The notes below the pieces were generated by a model. The model saw only the letters and a program-made list of their open reading frames with translations, made no database searches and was not told the DNA's origin. The position numbers and the translations under genes were made by a program. This document shows positions 51,544 to 60,682 of a stretch of DNA of 64,000 nucleotides, in pieces. The stretch lies in assembly GCF_000445445.1 (NCBI RefSeq), contig NZ_ASXP01000002.1, positions 1,170,228 to 1,234,227 of the forward strand. Reading direction: 5' to 3'. Numbering within the stretch: the first letter of the stretch is position 1; each line of letters begins with the position of its first letter. The stretch comes from Sporomusa ovata DSM 2662. GTDB taxonomy: Bacteria; Bacillota; Negativicutes; Sporomusales; Sporomusaceae.

Positions 51544-52218
51544 ATGAAAATTTTAGTTGTCGAGGATGATGCTCCCTTACGGGAGGCCATAATTTCTCTC
51601 TTAACTGAGGAAAATTATATTACCAATGAAGCTGCCACCGGTGACGAGGGCTTGTATTTGGCCCAGCAGGGAATCTATGATTTGCTGATACTGGATATTA
51701 TGTTGCCTGAAGTTAGTGGTTTGGAGATTGTCAAGCAGGTCAGGGCTGTTGATAAAGAGGTGCCTATCTTATTATTAACAGCCCGCGACAGTGTAGAGGA
51801 TAAGGTGACTGGTCTGGAGACCGGGGCTGATGATTATCTGGTAAAACCATTTGCGATTCAGGAACTGTTAGCGCGCATAAAAGCCTTGATTCGCCGCCAC
51901 GGGGCAATGGCAAATGACGGAAAAATAAGTTATGGCGGTATTACGGTAGACAGCAGGCTGCATGACGGCTTTGTTGAGAATCAGGCGTTAGGTCTAACTA
52001 CTAAAGAATATGAGGTATTAGAATTCCTGATTTTGAATAAAGAGCAGATTTTAACCAGAGAGCAGATATTTGACCGTGTGTGGGGTTTTGAGTCCGAAAC
52101 CACCATTAGTGTGGTTGATTTGTATATTCACTATTTGCGCAAAAAAATGGCTCAATCCGGTCATGACAGTTTGCTGCGTACAGTACGCGGTGCTGGTTTT
52201 ATGTTTAAGGAGAAATAA
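51544..52218 (+). CDS. OmpR-family response regulator
   Basis: 224 residues: receiver domain (VVEDDAPLREA, phospho-Asp in LLILDIMLPEVSG, LVKPF) and a winged-helix output domain (LTTKEYEVLEFLILNKEQ, VRGAGFMFKE). Immediately upstream of its kinase, two bases apart. Possible target: the TolC-MacAB export operon 1.6 kb downstream, or the secreted protein just upstream. Confidence 0.92.
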   Translation: MKILVVEDDAPLREAIISLLTEENYITNEAATGDEGLYLAQQGIYDLLILDIMLPEVSGLEIVKQVRAVDKEVPILLLTARDSVEDKVTGLETGADDYLVKPFAIQELLARIKALIRRHGAMANDGKISYGGITVDSRLHDGFVENQALGLTTKEYEVLEFLILNKEQILTREQIFDRVWGFESETTISVVDLYIHYLRKKMAQSGHDSLLRTVRGAGFMFKEK

Positions 52219-52220
52219 GG

Positions 52221-53486
52221 ATGTTCAAACGCACGCTTCGCCGCTTGTCGGTGATGAATTCGATCGTGTTTTTATTGATTTTTGTGTTTTTCGGGACTAT
52301 TATTTATGGCTTCGTAGCATACCGCTTTTTTGATAAGGTGGATGAAGCCATGTTTAATAAGATCAAGAATTATTCTATTGTGGATGGTAAAATGGTTCCA
52401 TATAGCCGGAGCCGGTTTTTATTCGACCCGCGCATTTTTATCCTGATCCGGGATGACAGGGGACAGGTTAGCACTATATTTCCTTATGATCAGGATAATA
52501 TGGAAAATGTGGTAGATTTGATAGCCGATGTTCTGCCATACCAGTTTCAAACCAGAACGATTGAAAATCATACATATAGAATTCTCGATGTTCCGTATCG
52601 ACATCCGAATAACATCCTGGATACGGAGCGGGGACCTGTTGTTGTCAGGGCTCTTATCGCTGTGAGTATAGTTGATTCGGAAGTGGCTTCTTTGCATGAT
52701 TTGCTCATCGTTATCGCCAGTGGACTTGTTATTGGCATGATCATTATTGTTTTCGCCAGCTATAATCTGGCCAAACGGTCAATGATTCCGATTCAGGCTT
52801 CCTGGGAAAAACAACAGCAGTTTGTTGCCGATGCCTCGCATGAACTGCGGACGCCGCTTGCTGTGGTTACAAGCAATGCTGAACTTATCTTGCGGCACCC
52901 TGCTCATTCCGTGGAAGAAGAAAGCATCCGGGTAACGAACATCATCAGGGAAGTCAGGCGTATGACCAAACTGGTCTCTAACCTGCTTACGCTGGCTAGG
53001 TCTGACGCCAATCAAATTGAAATCAAATTAGCCCATGTGAATGGGAATGAAGTCATTGAGACTGTCACCGAGCTGTTTATACCACTAGCGGAGATGGAGG
53101 GTCTTACACTGCAAGTGAAGCTTGATGAACAGCTGGAGCTAATGGCAGACAAGGAGCGGTTGCATCAATTGCTGGTCATTTTACTGGATAATGCCATAAA
53201 ATACACACCGCCACCCGGGCAACTGCTAATTACCGGCAGTAAGCAGGGGAGTTCGCTGGTAATAACAGTTGAAGATTCCGGACCGGGAATACCGACCGAG
53301 GATTTGCCACATGTTTTTGACCGGTTTTACCGGGGAGATAAGGCCAGGTCACGGGAAAAAGGCGGTACAGGTCTGGGCCTTTCGATTGCTAAATGGATTG
53401 TGGACCAGCATAATGGGAAAATTGAGGTCGCCAACAAAAGCGGCGGCGGTGCAAAGTTTAGTGTCATACTGCCTGCAAAAAAATAA
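52221..53486 (+). CDS. Sensor histidine kinase, partner of the OmpR-type regulator
   Basis: 421 residues. Two membrane helices (about 12-35 and 160-185) enclose an extracytoplasmic region of some 125 residues. HisKA with FVADASHELRTPLAVV, HATPase with LDNAIKYTPP, DSGPGIP and GGTGLGLSIAKWIV. A standard type IA kinase. The signal is unknown. Confidence 0.92.
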   Translation: MFKRTLRRLSVMNSIVFLLIFVFFGTIIYGFVAYRFFDKVDEAMFNKIKNYSIVDGKMVPYSRSRFLFDPRIFILIRDDRGQVSTIFPYDQDNMENVVDLIADVLPYQFQTRTIENHTYRILDVPYRHPNNILDTERGPVVVRALIAVSIVDSEVASLHDLLIVIASGLVIGMIIIVFASYNLAKRSMIPIQASWEKQQQFVADASHELRTPLAVVTSNAELILRHPAHSVEEESIRVTNIIREVRRMTKLVSNLLTLARSDANQIEIKLAHVNGNEVIETVTELFIPLAEMEGLTLQVKLDEQLELMADKERLHQLLVILLDNAIKYTPPPGQLLITGSKQGSSLVITVEDSGPGIPTEDLPHVFDRFYRGDKARSREKGGTGLGLSIAKWIVDQHNGKIEVANKSGGGAKFSVILPAKK

Positions 53487-53537
53487 TAAATAATAGAGCG
53501 TGTTTCAAAAAACACACTTTCCTTACTATTCTTTAAA

Positions 53538-53643
53538 CTGTTATAAAATACCCCGGTGTTAAACACCAAAAAATCGCACAGCAAGGGCATACCCGATTTC
53601 TATGCTGAAAGGCTCAACGGCAAAGAGGGGTATTTTGTAACAG
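53538..53643. mobile_element. MITE-like element with 17-bp terminal inverted repeats
   Basis: CTGTTATAAAATACCCC at 53538-53554 matches the complement of GGGGTATTTTGTAACAG at 53627-53643 in 16 of 17 bases. The 106-bp element encodes nothing. The interior has GGTGTTAAACACC, an AAATCG/CGATTT pair and CAGCA/TGCTG, so it can fold extensively. The CTGTTACAAAA-type end resembles the ends of some transposase-bearing elements. No target duplication was evident. Confidence 0.45.
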
Positions 53644-53648
53644 CCTCT

Positions 53649-53700
53649 AATAGTAGAAAGAGCACTTGTTATTTTTGCGAGTGCTCTTTCTACTATTTTA
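53649..53700 (+). terminator. Strong terminator upstream of the tolC operon
   Basis: TAGTAGAAAGAGCACT and AGTGCTCTTTCTACTA form a perfect 16-bp stem with a 13-base loop and a TTTTA tail. Confidence 0.88.
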
Positions 53701-53847
53701 CTCTTTTCTATTAGTCAGTGAACCCGTATAATGGAATATGGTAACAAAGCTTAGAACTAAATAAAATCTAAAGAAAATCAAAAAGACTGTGCTTACAATA
53801 AGAACTAAGCTAGATTAGAAAAAATTGCGTAGGAGGCTGCTTATACA

Positions 53848-55113
53848 ATGTTGAACTTAACCAATAAGGCTGCTGTGATTACTGCCGGTTTGATTTTTTT
53901 GCAGCATACCTTTGCCTTTGCTGCACCTGTCGAGCTATCACTGCAAGACAGTATTGAATATGCGTTGAAAAATAACCCATCCATCCAAATCGCCGGCGAA
54001 GATAAAAAGAAATCCGAACTCAGTGTCGGGGAAACCCAAGCCGGTAAAATGCCCACAGTTTCTCTGGGCAGCGGTTACACTTACCAGGGCAATTCAGGTG
54101 ATGACAGTTTTAGCAACAGCTTACGCCTGAACTGGCCAATCTATAGCGGCGGCCGGACCGAAGCGCAGATTGAGCAGGCTAAACTTGGCGTACGTACTGC
54201 CGACCTCAATGTGGAGAAAAGCAAACAGCAATTGATTCTTGACACCACAGCCAATTACTATAGTGTACTTGAGGCTAAAAACATGCGTGCAGTGAATGAG
54301 GAGAGTGTCAACAATCTTAAGGCCCATCTAGACATAGTACAAGCAAAATACCAGGAAGGTGTTGCTGCTAAATCTGAGGTTTTACGGGCTGAAGTCGAGG
54401 TTGCCAACGCTGATCAGAAGCTTATTATAGCCCAAAATCAATATGAGTTGGCAGTAGCTGATTTGCTGACTACGATGAATATGGAGGCTGGGACTGAGCT
54501 GCAGTTAAAGGGTGAGCTTGCCTATCAGGCTGATACCAGAACATTGGCAGAAGCGATTAGCCTGGCCAAGCAAAACCGGCCGGAAATGGCCCAGGCCCAA
54601 GTCAGTATCGACAGTGCCCAAAAAGGTATCGAGATTGCTGAAAGCAACAAACGGCCGACTGTTTCCCTGTCAGCCTCAACCGGCTGGAATGATCGACTGT
54701 TGCCTACTGATGATACTAACTGGTCGGTCGGGGCCTCAGCAAGCTGGGATATTTTTGATGCCGGTGTAACCAAGTCCAAAATCAGCCAGGCCGAGTCTTC
54801 AGTAGCCAAAGCCAAGCTGCAGGCTGAGCAGACAACTGATGCCATCGAACAGGAAGTCCGTCAAAGCTACCTCAATATGAAGGAAGCTGAGAAACGGTTG
54901 AGTACAACTCAAGTAACAGTAAACAAGGCCAATGAGGATCTGTATATTGCGCAAGAAACCTATAGAGCCGGTGTCAGTACCAATCTTGATGTCTTTGATG
55001 CTCAATTAGCGCTGACACAAGCCAAAACAAACCATGTGCAGGCTCTGTATGATTACAATGTCAACAAAGCTAAGCTTGATAAAGCCATGGGCGTAAAAGC
55101 CGCTAGTCTATAG
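53848..55113 (+). CDS. TolC-family outer-membrane efflux protein
   Basis: 421 residues with a signal peptide (to about residue 25, TFAFAAP). Two repeated outer-membrane-factor halves: LSLQDSIEYALKNNPSIQ at the start and TLAEAISLAKQNRPEMAQAQ in the middle, with long coiled-coil helices. It shows that the cell has an outer membrane. First gene of an operon with MacA- and MacB-like proteins. TAGGAGGC before the ATG. Confidence 0.93.
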   Translation: MLNLTNKAAVITAGLIFLQHTFAFAAPVELSLQDSIEYALKNNPSIQIAGEDKKKSELSVGETQAGKMPTVSLGSGYTYQGNSGDDSFSNSLRLNWPIYSGGRTEAQIEQAKLGVRTADLNVEKSKQQLILDTTANYYSVLEAKNMRAVNEESVNNLKAHLDIVQAKYQEGVAAKSEVLRAEVEVANADQKLIIAQNQYELAVADLLTTMNMEAGTELQLKGELAYQADTRTLAEAISLAKQNRPEMAQAQVSIDSAQKGIEIAESNKRPTVSLSASTGWNDRLLPTDDTNWSVGASASWDIFDAGVTKSKISQAESSVAKAKLQAEQTTDAIEQEVRQSYLNMKEAEKRLSTTQVTVNKANEDLYIAQETYRAGVSTNLDVFDAQLALTQAKTNHVQALYDYNVNKAKLDKAMGVKAASL

Positions 55114-55129
55114 GTGGGGAGAGGTAGTT

Positions 55130-56236
55130 ATGAAATTACTATGGCAAAAAATTTTAAAGCAAAAGAAGCTGCTCATTATAGTCATCCTGTTGGTGGCTGC
55201 TATCGCCGGCGGTGTCTATTACTATCAAAATAAAAGTAAAGCAGCTATAGTGCCCCAACAGACCATTGAGGCCGAGGTTCGGGACCTTACTTCGGTGGTA
55301 GCGGCAACAGGCACAATCAAGGCTGTGAATTCTGTAGATATCAGCTCCAAGCTAACAGCCCATATCAAAGAAATTAAGGTCAAAGAAAATGAGCAGGTTA
55401 CAGCCGGACAAGTGCTTGTTATATTGGAAGATACCGCTCTGCAGGCCCAGGTAACCCAGGCTAAAGAGCGGCTGGATAATGCGGCTATCAAATACCAGCG
55501 GACCTCACGGCTGACTAAAATTGGCGGCACTTCCACAGAGGCACTCGATAATGCCAGTATGGACTATAAGATTGCTCAGGCCAATTATGATGAGGTCATG
55601 TCTAAGCTTGATGATACTATTATTGTTTCACCCATGGCCGGCAGTGTCATCGGTAAACCGTTATCAGCCGGGGAACTGGTAGCCCAGGGGGTAAATAATC
55701 CCACCGTTATTTTAACTGTGGCCGATATGTCAAAAATGCAAATCGAAGCCAATATAGATCAAACCGACATCGGTAAAATCGCGCTGGGACAAAAGGTTAC
55801 CTTTACGGTTGATGCTTATCCTGGTAAAGAGTTTAGCGGTATAGTAACCACCATCTCCCGCAAAGCTGTAGTTTCCGGAAATGTTACCTACTACCCGGTA
55901 ACCATTGACGTTACTAATGCCGAAAACCTCCTAAACCCTGGCATGGTTGCCAGAGTATCGGTTATTGTCAGTGAACGCCAGGGGGTATTGACATTGCCAC
56001 TGTCAGCGATCCGTTCAGATAAAACCGGAAAATATGTTGTTGTTGCCGGACCAAACGGTCAGACACAGAATGTACCTGTTAAGACAGGGAATACCGGCGA
56101 TGATCGGGTAGAAATTATCAGCGGACTTAGTGCGGGTGACAAGGTTGTTGTATCACAAATTAAAACCCAGTCGCAGGCACAAACAGGTAATCAACAGGGA
56201 TCACGTCAAAGCGGTGGGGGCCGCCCGATGTTCTAA
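55130..56236 (+). CDS. macA: MacA-like periplasmic adaptor (membrane fusion protein)
   Basis: 368 residues. One N-terminal membrane anchor (residues 12-30), a lipoyl half-motif pair (VDISSKLTAHIKEIKVKENEQVTAGQVL and IIVSPMAGSVIG), an alpha-hairpin between them, a beta-barrel and a Gly/Gln-rich tail. Bridges the inner-membrane ABC transporter to TolC. The export substrate is not deducible. Starts 16 bases after the tolC-like gene. Confidence 0.92.
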   Translation: MKLLWQKILKQKKLLIIVILLVAAIAGGVYYYQNKSKAAIVPQQTIEAEVRDLTSVVAATGTIKAVNSVDISSKLTAHIKEIKVKENEQVTAGQVLVILEDTALQAQVTQAKERLDNAAIKYQRTSRLTKIGGTSTEALDNASMDYKIAQANYDEVMSKLDDTIIVSPMAGSVIGKPLSAGELVAQGVNNPTVILTVADMSKMQIEANIDQTDIGKIALGQKVTFTVDAYPGKEFSGIVTTISRKAVVSGNVTYYPVTIDVTNAENLLNPGMVARVSVIVSERQGVLTLPLSAIRSDKTGKYVVVAGPNGQTQNVPVKTGNTGDDRVEIISGLSAGDKVVVSQIKTQSQAQTGNQQGSRQSGGGRPMF

Positions 56237-56268
56237 CCTGAGCGCCAGTATATAAGGGGGTCCATATT

Positions 56269-56973
56269 ATGACAATAGCATTAGCTAATATAATAAAAAC
56301 CTATCAAATGGGCGATACGGTAGTTGCCGCCCTGGCAGGAGTCAGTCTTGATATCAGTGAAGGCGAATTCACTGCCATCATGGGGCCGTCAGGCTCTGGT
56401 AAATCGACGTTGATGAATATACTGGGTTGTTTAGACCGTCCGACAAGTGGCTCGTATTTGCTGGATGGCCAGGAGGTTTCAACGTTAACAGATGATGAAC
56501 TGGCACTGACCAGGAACAAAAAAATTGGGTTTGTTTTTCAGAATTTTAACCTGCTGCCGCGTATTACTGCACTCGAGAATGTTGCTTTGCCGCTGGTCTA
56601 TGCCGGAGTTGCGGCCAAAGAACGGCACCAGCGTTCTGCGGCGGCGCTGGCTTCTGTCGGTCTGGAACAAAGAATGGACCATCTGCCAAACGAATTATCA
56701 GGTGGTCAGCGTCAGCGGGTGGCCATCGCCCGCGCGCTGGTTAATGAGCCTAGTATTATTATGGCTGATGAACCTACCGGTGCGCTTGACACCAAATCAG
56801 GTGAGGAAGTTATGGACATCTTTAAAACTCTCAATTCTTATGGTCGAACCATTATTCTGGTAACTCATGAGCCTGATATCGCCGCCCATGCCAAGCGAGT
56901 CATTCATGTCCGCGATGGACTCATTGTCCGGGACACAGGAAGGGATGAAGCATGTGTTTTGGGAGAGTGTTAA
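56269..56973 (+). CDS. MacB-type ABC transporter, ATP-binding subunit
   Basis: 234 residues. Walker A GPSGSGKST, Q-loop VFQNFNLLP, signature LSGGQRQRVAIARAL, Walker B IIMADEPTGALD, and an H-loop in LVTHEPD. LolD/MacB-type ATPase of the FtsX-permease exporters. Overlaps the permease gene, so MacB is split into two polypeptides here. Confidence 0.95.
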   Translation: MTIALANIIKTYQMGDTVVAALAGVSLDISEGEFTAIMGPSGSGKSTLMNILGCLDRPTSGSYLLDGQEVSTLTDDELALTRNKKIGFVFQNFNLLPRITALENVALPLVYAGVAAKERHQRSAAALASVGLEQRMDHLPNELSGGQRQRVAIARALVNEPSIIMADEPTGALDTKSGEEVMDIFKTLNSYGRTIILVTHEPDIAAHAKRVIHVRDGLIVRDTGRDEACVLGEC

Positions 56974-58168
56974 GATTGCATTAGATGCATTAGTGTCCAA
57001 TAAGCTTAGATCCATCCTTACCATGCTTGGCATTATCATTGGCGTGGGTGCGGTTATTGCCATGGTGTCTATTGGTATGGGGGTACGGGATAAGGTATCA
57101 AACTCGATTGCCAGCCTGGGCAGCAATCTTATCATTGTAATACCAGGGGCCGCTTCTTCCTCCGGTGTACGGCAGGCAGCCGGCACCAATATTACCCTGA
57201 CCTTGAAGGATGCCGAGGCTATGGCGCGTGAAGTGTACGGTATCGGTGAGGTCGCCCCTAGTGTTAGTAAGCAATATCAAATGGTTGCCGGTAATATGAA
57301 CTGGACAACCAATGTTCAGGGTACGACGCCGGAATATCTGGAGGTGCGTAACCTAAGTGTGCAAGCCGGCAGCTTTATTACCGATGAAGATGTCGAGACC
57401 CGCAACCGGGTGGCCGTTATTGGTACTACTGTTGCCAGCAACCTGTTTACCAACATAAACCCGATTGGACAGAGCATCCGTATTAACAATGCTCCGTTTA
57501 CGATAATCGGTGTGCTGGAGAGTAAAGGCCAGTCAGCCGGGGGGCAGGATCAAGACGATACTGTTATTATTCCACTGACTACGGCTCAGGAACGTATGAT
57601 GGGTATTACCTACGTTCAGACAATCAGTGTGCAGGCAGCTAATTCTGAAGTTGTTGATCAGGTACAGGAGGGCATAACCAGCCTCCTGCGGGCGCGACAT
57701 GATATTACGGCAGATAAAACCGATGACTTTACCGTGCGTAACCTGGCCAGTGTTATGGCGACAGCTCAGGAAACAACAGGAACTATCACATTGCTGCTGG
57801 GAAGTATTGCGGCCATTTCTCTCTTAGTTGGCGGTATCGGCATCATGAATATTATGATGGTATCGGTTACGGAACGGACAAGGGAAATCGGTATTCGCAA
57901 AGCTCTGGGGGCCAGATATTCCAATATCCTAATGCAATTCCTTATCGAAGCCATTGTTATTGGCGTCATTGGCGGTGCTATCGGTATTGTAACTGGGATT
58001 GGCATTTCCTACGCCATTTCATCAGTTGCCGGTTGGAATACGGTAATTACAGCAACACCGATTTTGGTAGCTTTTGGCTTTTCAGTAGGTATTGGCCTGT
58101 TTTTCGGTCTTTACCCGGCCCGCAAAGCGGCACTGCTTAATCCGATTGACGCCCTGCGGTATGAGTAG
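56945..58168 (+). CDS. MacB-type ABC transporter, permease subunit
   Basis: About 407 residues. One N-terminal helix (LTMLGIIIGVGAVIAMVSIG), a large periplasmic MacB core domain, and three C-terminal helices of the FtsX fold (GGIGIMNIMMVSVTERTREIGIRKALGA between them). The start is either ATG 56945 or GTG 56954, the latter better spaced from GGAAGG. The long open frame further upstream is inside the ATPase gene and is rejected. Completes a tripartite exporter for a peptide, drug or lipid. Confidence 0.93.
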   Translation: MKHVFWESVKIALDALVSNKLRSILTMLGIIIGVGAVIAMVSIGMGVRDKVSNSIASLGSNLIIVIPGAASSSGVRQAAGTNITLTLKDAEAMAREVYGIGEVAPSVSKQYQMVAGNMNWTTNVQGTTPEYLEVRNLSVQAGSFITDEDVETRNRVAVIGTTVASNLFTNINPIGQSIRINNAPFTIIGVLESKGQSAGGQDQDDTVIIPLTTAQERMMGITYVQTISVQAANSEVVDQVQEGITSLLRARHDITADKTDDFTVRNLASVMATAQETTGTITLLLGSIAAISLLVGGIGIMNIMMVSVTERTREIGIRKALGARYSNILMQFLIEAIVIGVIGGAIGIVTGIGISYAISSVAGWNTVITATPILVAFGFSVGIGLFFGLYPARKAALLNPIDALRYE

Positions 58169-58186
58169 TGACTTAAAAACAAAGAT

Positions 58187-58222
58187 GCTGTGCTGAAACT
58201 TTTGTTTCAGCACAGCTTTTTG
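58187..58222 (+). terminator. Terminator of the tolC-macAB operon
   Basis: GCTGTGCTGAAAC pairs perfectly with GTTTCAGCACAGC around TTTT, followed by TTTTT. Convergent with the next gene. Confidence 0.92.
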
Positions 58223-58231
58223 GTAGTTTTT

Positions 58232-58663
58232 CTATATTCTAATGTCAATAATCGCTGATACTCCAACACCCTGTACCCGACTAAAGTTGATTGGATTGGT
58301 ACTATCGATAGGCAGTAAAGCTTTTACTCTAAACGTACTGCTGTTAAAATTGCCTTCTAATTGAAGCACTGCTTCTGTTTTGTCTACTAATTCTTGTGAG
58401 CCTGTTACCTGGGCAGCACCTATGTACCCTTTATTGCCGGCAGAAACGATGGGGACTACCTTAGTAGCATAATCACTGCCGGCGCCATGTTTAAAGGTCA
58501 ATGTATTGATGAAGTTATTCAGCGGGGTTGAAAATTTATTGATAAGAAAACCTATCCCGCCGACTTTAAAAACATCACCAAAGCTAAAAGCTTGCGAAAC
58601 TGGAACAGCGGCAACTGATAGCAGGGAAACTAGTAATACAGCAATCAGGATCAGCTTTTTCAT
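58232..58663 (-). CDS. Secreted hypothetical protein
   Basis: 143 residues. Typical signal peptide (MKKLILIAVLLVSLLSVAAVPVSQAFS). The mature part begins with FGDVFKVGGIGFLINKF and is mostly beta-rich afterwards; no cysteines or known catalytic motif. GGAGGAG before the ATG. Not recognised; no operon partner. Confidence 0.7.
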   Translation of the reverse strand: MKKLILIAVLLVSLLSVAAVPVSQAFSFGDVFKVGGIGFLINKFSTPLNNFINTLTFKHGAGSDYATKVVPIVSAGNKGYIGAAQVTGSQELVDKTEAVLQLEGNFNSSTFRVKALLPIDSTNPINFSRVQGVGVSAIIDIRI

Positions 58664-58746
58664 ATAAACTCCTCCAGTAAAAATTCAGTGTTTGTACTAA
58701 TTTGATTATACTAAAATCGACCCAATAGTCAACCTAGGGTTGTGTT

Positions 58747-59580
58747 TTATATTGTCGACCCATATACCTCTTTTAATAATGTGGGTTTTCGCAATTCGGC
58801 ACATTTACAGACCTGTTTATCATCAAGCCGTCTGATTGTATCCAATAGAATATGCCCAATCTTGTCTGCATCTGCATAGAAGATTTGACTGAGCTCAGTA
58901 TGCTCCCAGTCTTTTACAACGCCTTCCCCATAATTCACAACAGTATACAGGCCTGCATAACAGGCGCCGATTTCCCGGGCCAGATAGACTTCGGGACAGA
59001 GACTTTGGCCAACAATATCGGCATGTCCTTTTAGCATTGCCACTTCTGCAGGGCTTTCGAAATGCCGCCCATCGGTTACGGCATATACCCCCCGTTGAAA
59101 GACCCGGGTCAGGGGTCTTGCTTTTGCCGCACAAATTAACTCTTGCCGTAGGTGAGGGCAAAGGGCTTGGCGCATGATCAACAGATAATGGCCTTCCAGC
59201 CCTACATCCTTACGCATGGATTGATCAATATAGTCTGAGGCGATAACTATATCCCGGGTATCAAGCAGATGGTTGACTGACCCTACACCGCCTTCGGCCA
59301 GTATTTTTTTAACGCCTGCCTCACGGAATAACCAAAAAATTTGCCGTGAAGCATCGGCGCGGCTGACCCCGCCGCGCCACCCGTGCATGCGGCAGGTTAG
59401 CACTTTTTTATTACCCAGACGAAATAGGAGCAACGGTGGTGTTTGCCCATAGGGTGTGTCAAACACTATATCGCGTTCGGTTATTTCCACATCAGGACAG
59501 CACAGTGCTGCCGGAAAGTCCATTGATAATGTGCCTGACCCGCCAATAATAGCAATACTTGCCTGTGGAATACAACTCAT
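58747..59580 (-). CDS. MTAP-family nucleoside phosphorylase in the menaquinone cluster
   Basis: 277 residues. Family marks: IIGGSGTL at the N-terminus (phosphate loop), FESPAEVAMLK, and VVNYGEGV in place of the usual NxA. Known relatives cleave 5'-methylthioadenosine, methylthioinosine or 5'-deoxyadenosine. It follows mqnC by 22 bases, in the position where a futalosine hydrolase (mqnB) would be expected. It might split 6-amino-6-deoxyfutalosine, or recycle the 5'-deoxyadenosine made by the two radical SAM enzymes upstream; I cannot decide between them. Confidence 0.82.
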   Translation of the reverse strand: MSCIPQASIAIIGGSGTLSMDFPAALCCPDVEITERDIVFDTPYGQTPPLLLFRLGNKKVLTCRMHGWRGGVSRADASRQIFWLFREAGVKKILAEGGVGSVNHLLDTRDIVIASDYIDQSMRKDVGLEGHYLLIMRQALCPHLRQELICAAKARPLTRVFQRGVYAVTDGRHFESPAEVAMLKGHADIVGQSLCPEVYLAREIGACYAGLYTVVNYGEGVVKDWEHTELSQIFYADADKIGHILLDTIRRLDDKQVCKCAELRKPTLLKEVYGSTI

Positions 59581-59602
59581 TATATCCCCTCACAATCATT
59601 TA

Positions 59603-60682
59603 TTAATTAAAAGTTTTCAGGATTTCATACTGTGTATTCCGCTGGGCCGGAATCCTGCCGGTGGTGCGGATAAGGTCTGTCATTTTGTCAATTGACATCT
59701 GATAGGCAGTACCGGCAGCCCGGACTACGTTTTCTTCCAGCATGATACTGCCCAGATCATCGGCGCCAAAAGCCAGTGTCAACTGGCCGATTGATTGGCC
59801 CTGAGTTACCCAGGAGCCCTGCAAATGTGAGATATTGTCGAAATACAACCGGGCTACAGCTAACGTCCGCAGATAATCCCAGGCACTAGCCTTTTCGCCG
59901 CCTAATGCTGTGTTGCCAGGCTGGAATGTCCACATGATAAAAGCCCGGAAACCGCCCGTACAATCTTGCAGTTCACGGATGGCCCGGAAATGATTGATAC
60001 GTTGCCGGTAGGTTTCCTGCATTCCAATCACCATGGTAGCGGTTGTACCCATCCCGATACGCTGAGCCGCTTCCATGACTTCCAGCCATTGCTTTGTCGT
60101 AATTTTTAAGGGACTGACCCGGCGGCGTACAGCATCATCTAATATTTCCGCTCCTCCGCCTGGCAGAGAATCCAGACCTGCGGCCTGCAGGCGATACAGA
60201 ACCGTTTGGATGGAGATGCCAGCCAGGCTGGCCATATGGACAATCTCGGCCGGAGAAAAAGAATGAATTGTAATAGAAAACTGGTCTTTAATGCCCCGCA
60301 ACATACTTTCAAAATAAGGGAGAGTTAACTCCGGGTGCAAACCGCCTTGCAGCATGATTTGGGTGCCACCGGCAGCTATCGTTTCTGCAATTTTTTGGTA
60401 GAGTTCGGCTGTACTGAGTACATAAGCATCCGCGGCATCGTTAGTCCGGTAAAAAGCACAAAATTTGCATTGGCTTTTGCAAACATTGGTATAGTTGATA
60501 TTCCGGTCTACAATAAAGGTAGCATAGGGCCCGGGATGTTTCCTTAGACGAATGACATCTGCCGCTTGTCCCAAAATGGGCAGATCTCCCCGGGTTAATA
60601 GCTCTAGTGCATCATCATCTTGTAACCGGCGGCCCTGAAGTATCTGGTCGATAATCGATTGACATCTGTCCACTATTGTCAT
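59603..60682 (-). CDS. mqnC: Cyclic dehypoxanthine futalosine synthase
   Basis: 359-residue radical SAM enzyme of the futalosine menaquinone pathway. The cluster motif CKSQCKFCAF lies near residue 65 after NINYTNV, and GGLHPELTLPYFESML and GMGTTATMVIGM are typical of MqnC. ATGA overlap with mqnA. Confidence 0.92.
   Translation of the reverse strand: MTIVDRCQSIIDQILQGRRLQDDDALELLTRGDLPILGQAADVIRLRKHPGPYATFIVDRNINYTNVCKSQCKFCAFYRTNDAADAYVLSTAELYQKIAETIAAGGTQIMLQGGLHPELTLPYFESMLRGIKDQFSITIHSFSPAEIVHMASLAGISIQTVLYRLQAAGLDSLPGGGAEILDDAVRRRVSPLKITTKQWLEVMEAAQRIGMGTTATMVIGMQETYRQRINHFRAIRELQDCTGGFRAFIMWTFQPGNTALGGEKASAWDYLRTLAVARLYFDNISHLQGSWVTQGQSIGQLTLAFGADDLGSIMLEENVVRAAGTAYQMSIDKMTDLIRTTGRIPAQRNTQYEILKTFN

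Larger units (their letters stand above)
53487..53847 (+). other. Intergenic region with MITE-like element and terminator
   Basis: About 360 bases without a gene. In order: a weak hairpin GTGTTT-CAAA-AAACAC (53500-53515), the terminal-inverted-repeat element (53538-53643), a perfect terminator (53649-53700), and a TATAAT at 53727-53732 lacking a good -35, the best guess for the tolC promoter. Confidence 0.5.

Noticed and set aside
56867..56944. Longer start for the MacB permease
   Set aside because: Would lie deep inside the ATPase gene and adds residues not typical of the family; ATG 56945 or GTG 56954 fits the membrane topology.
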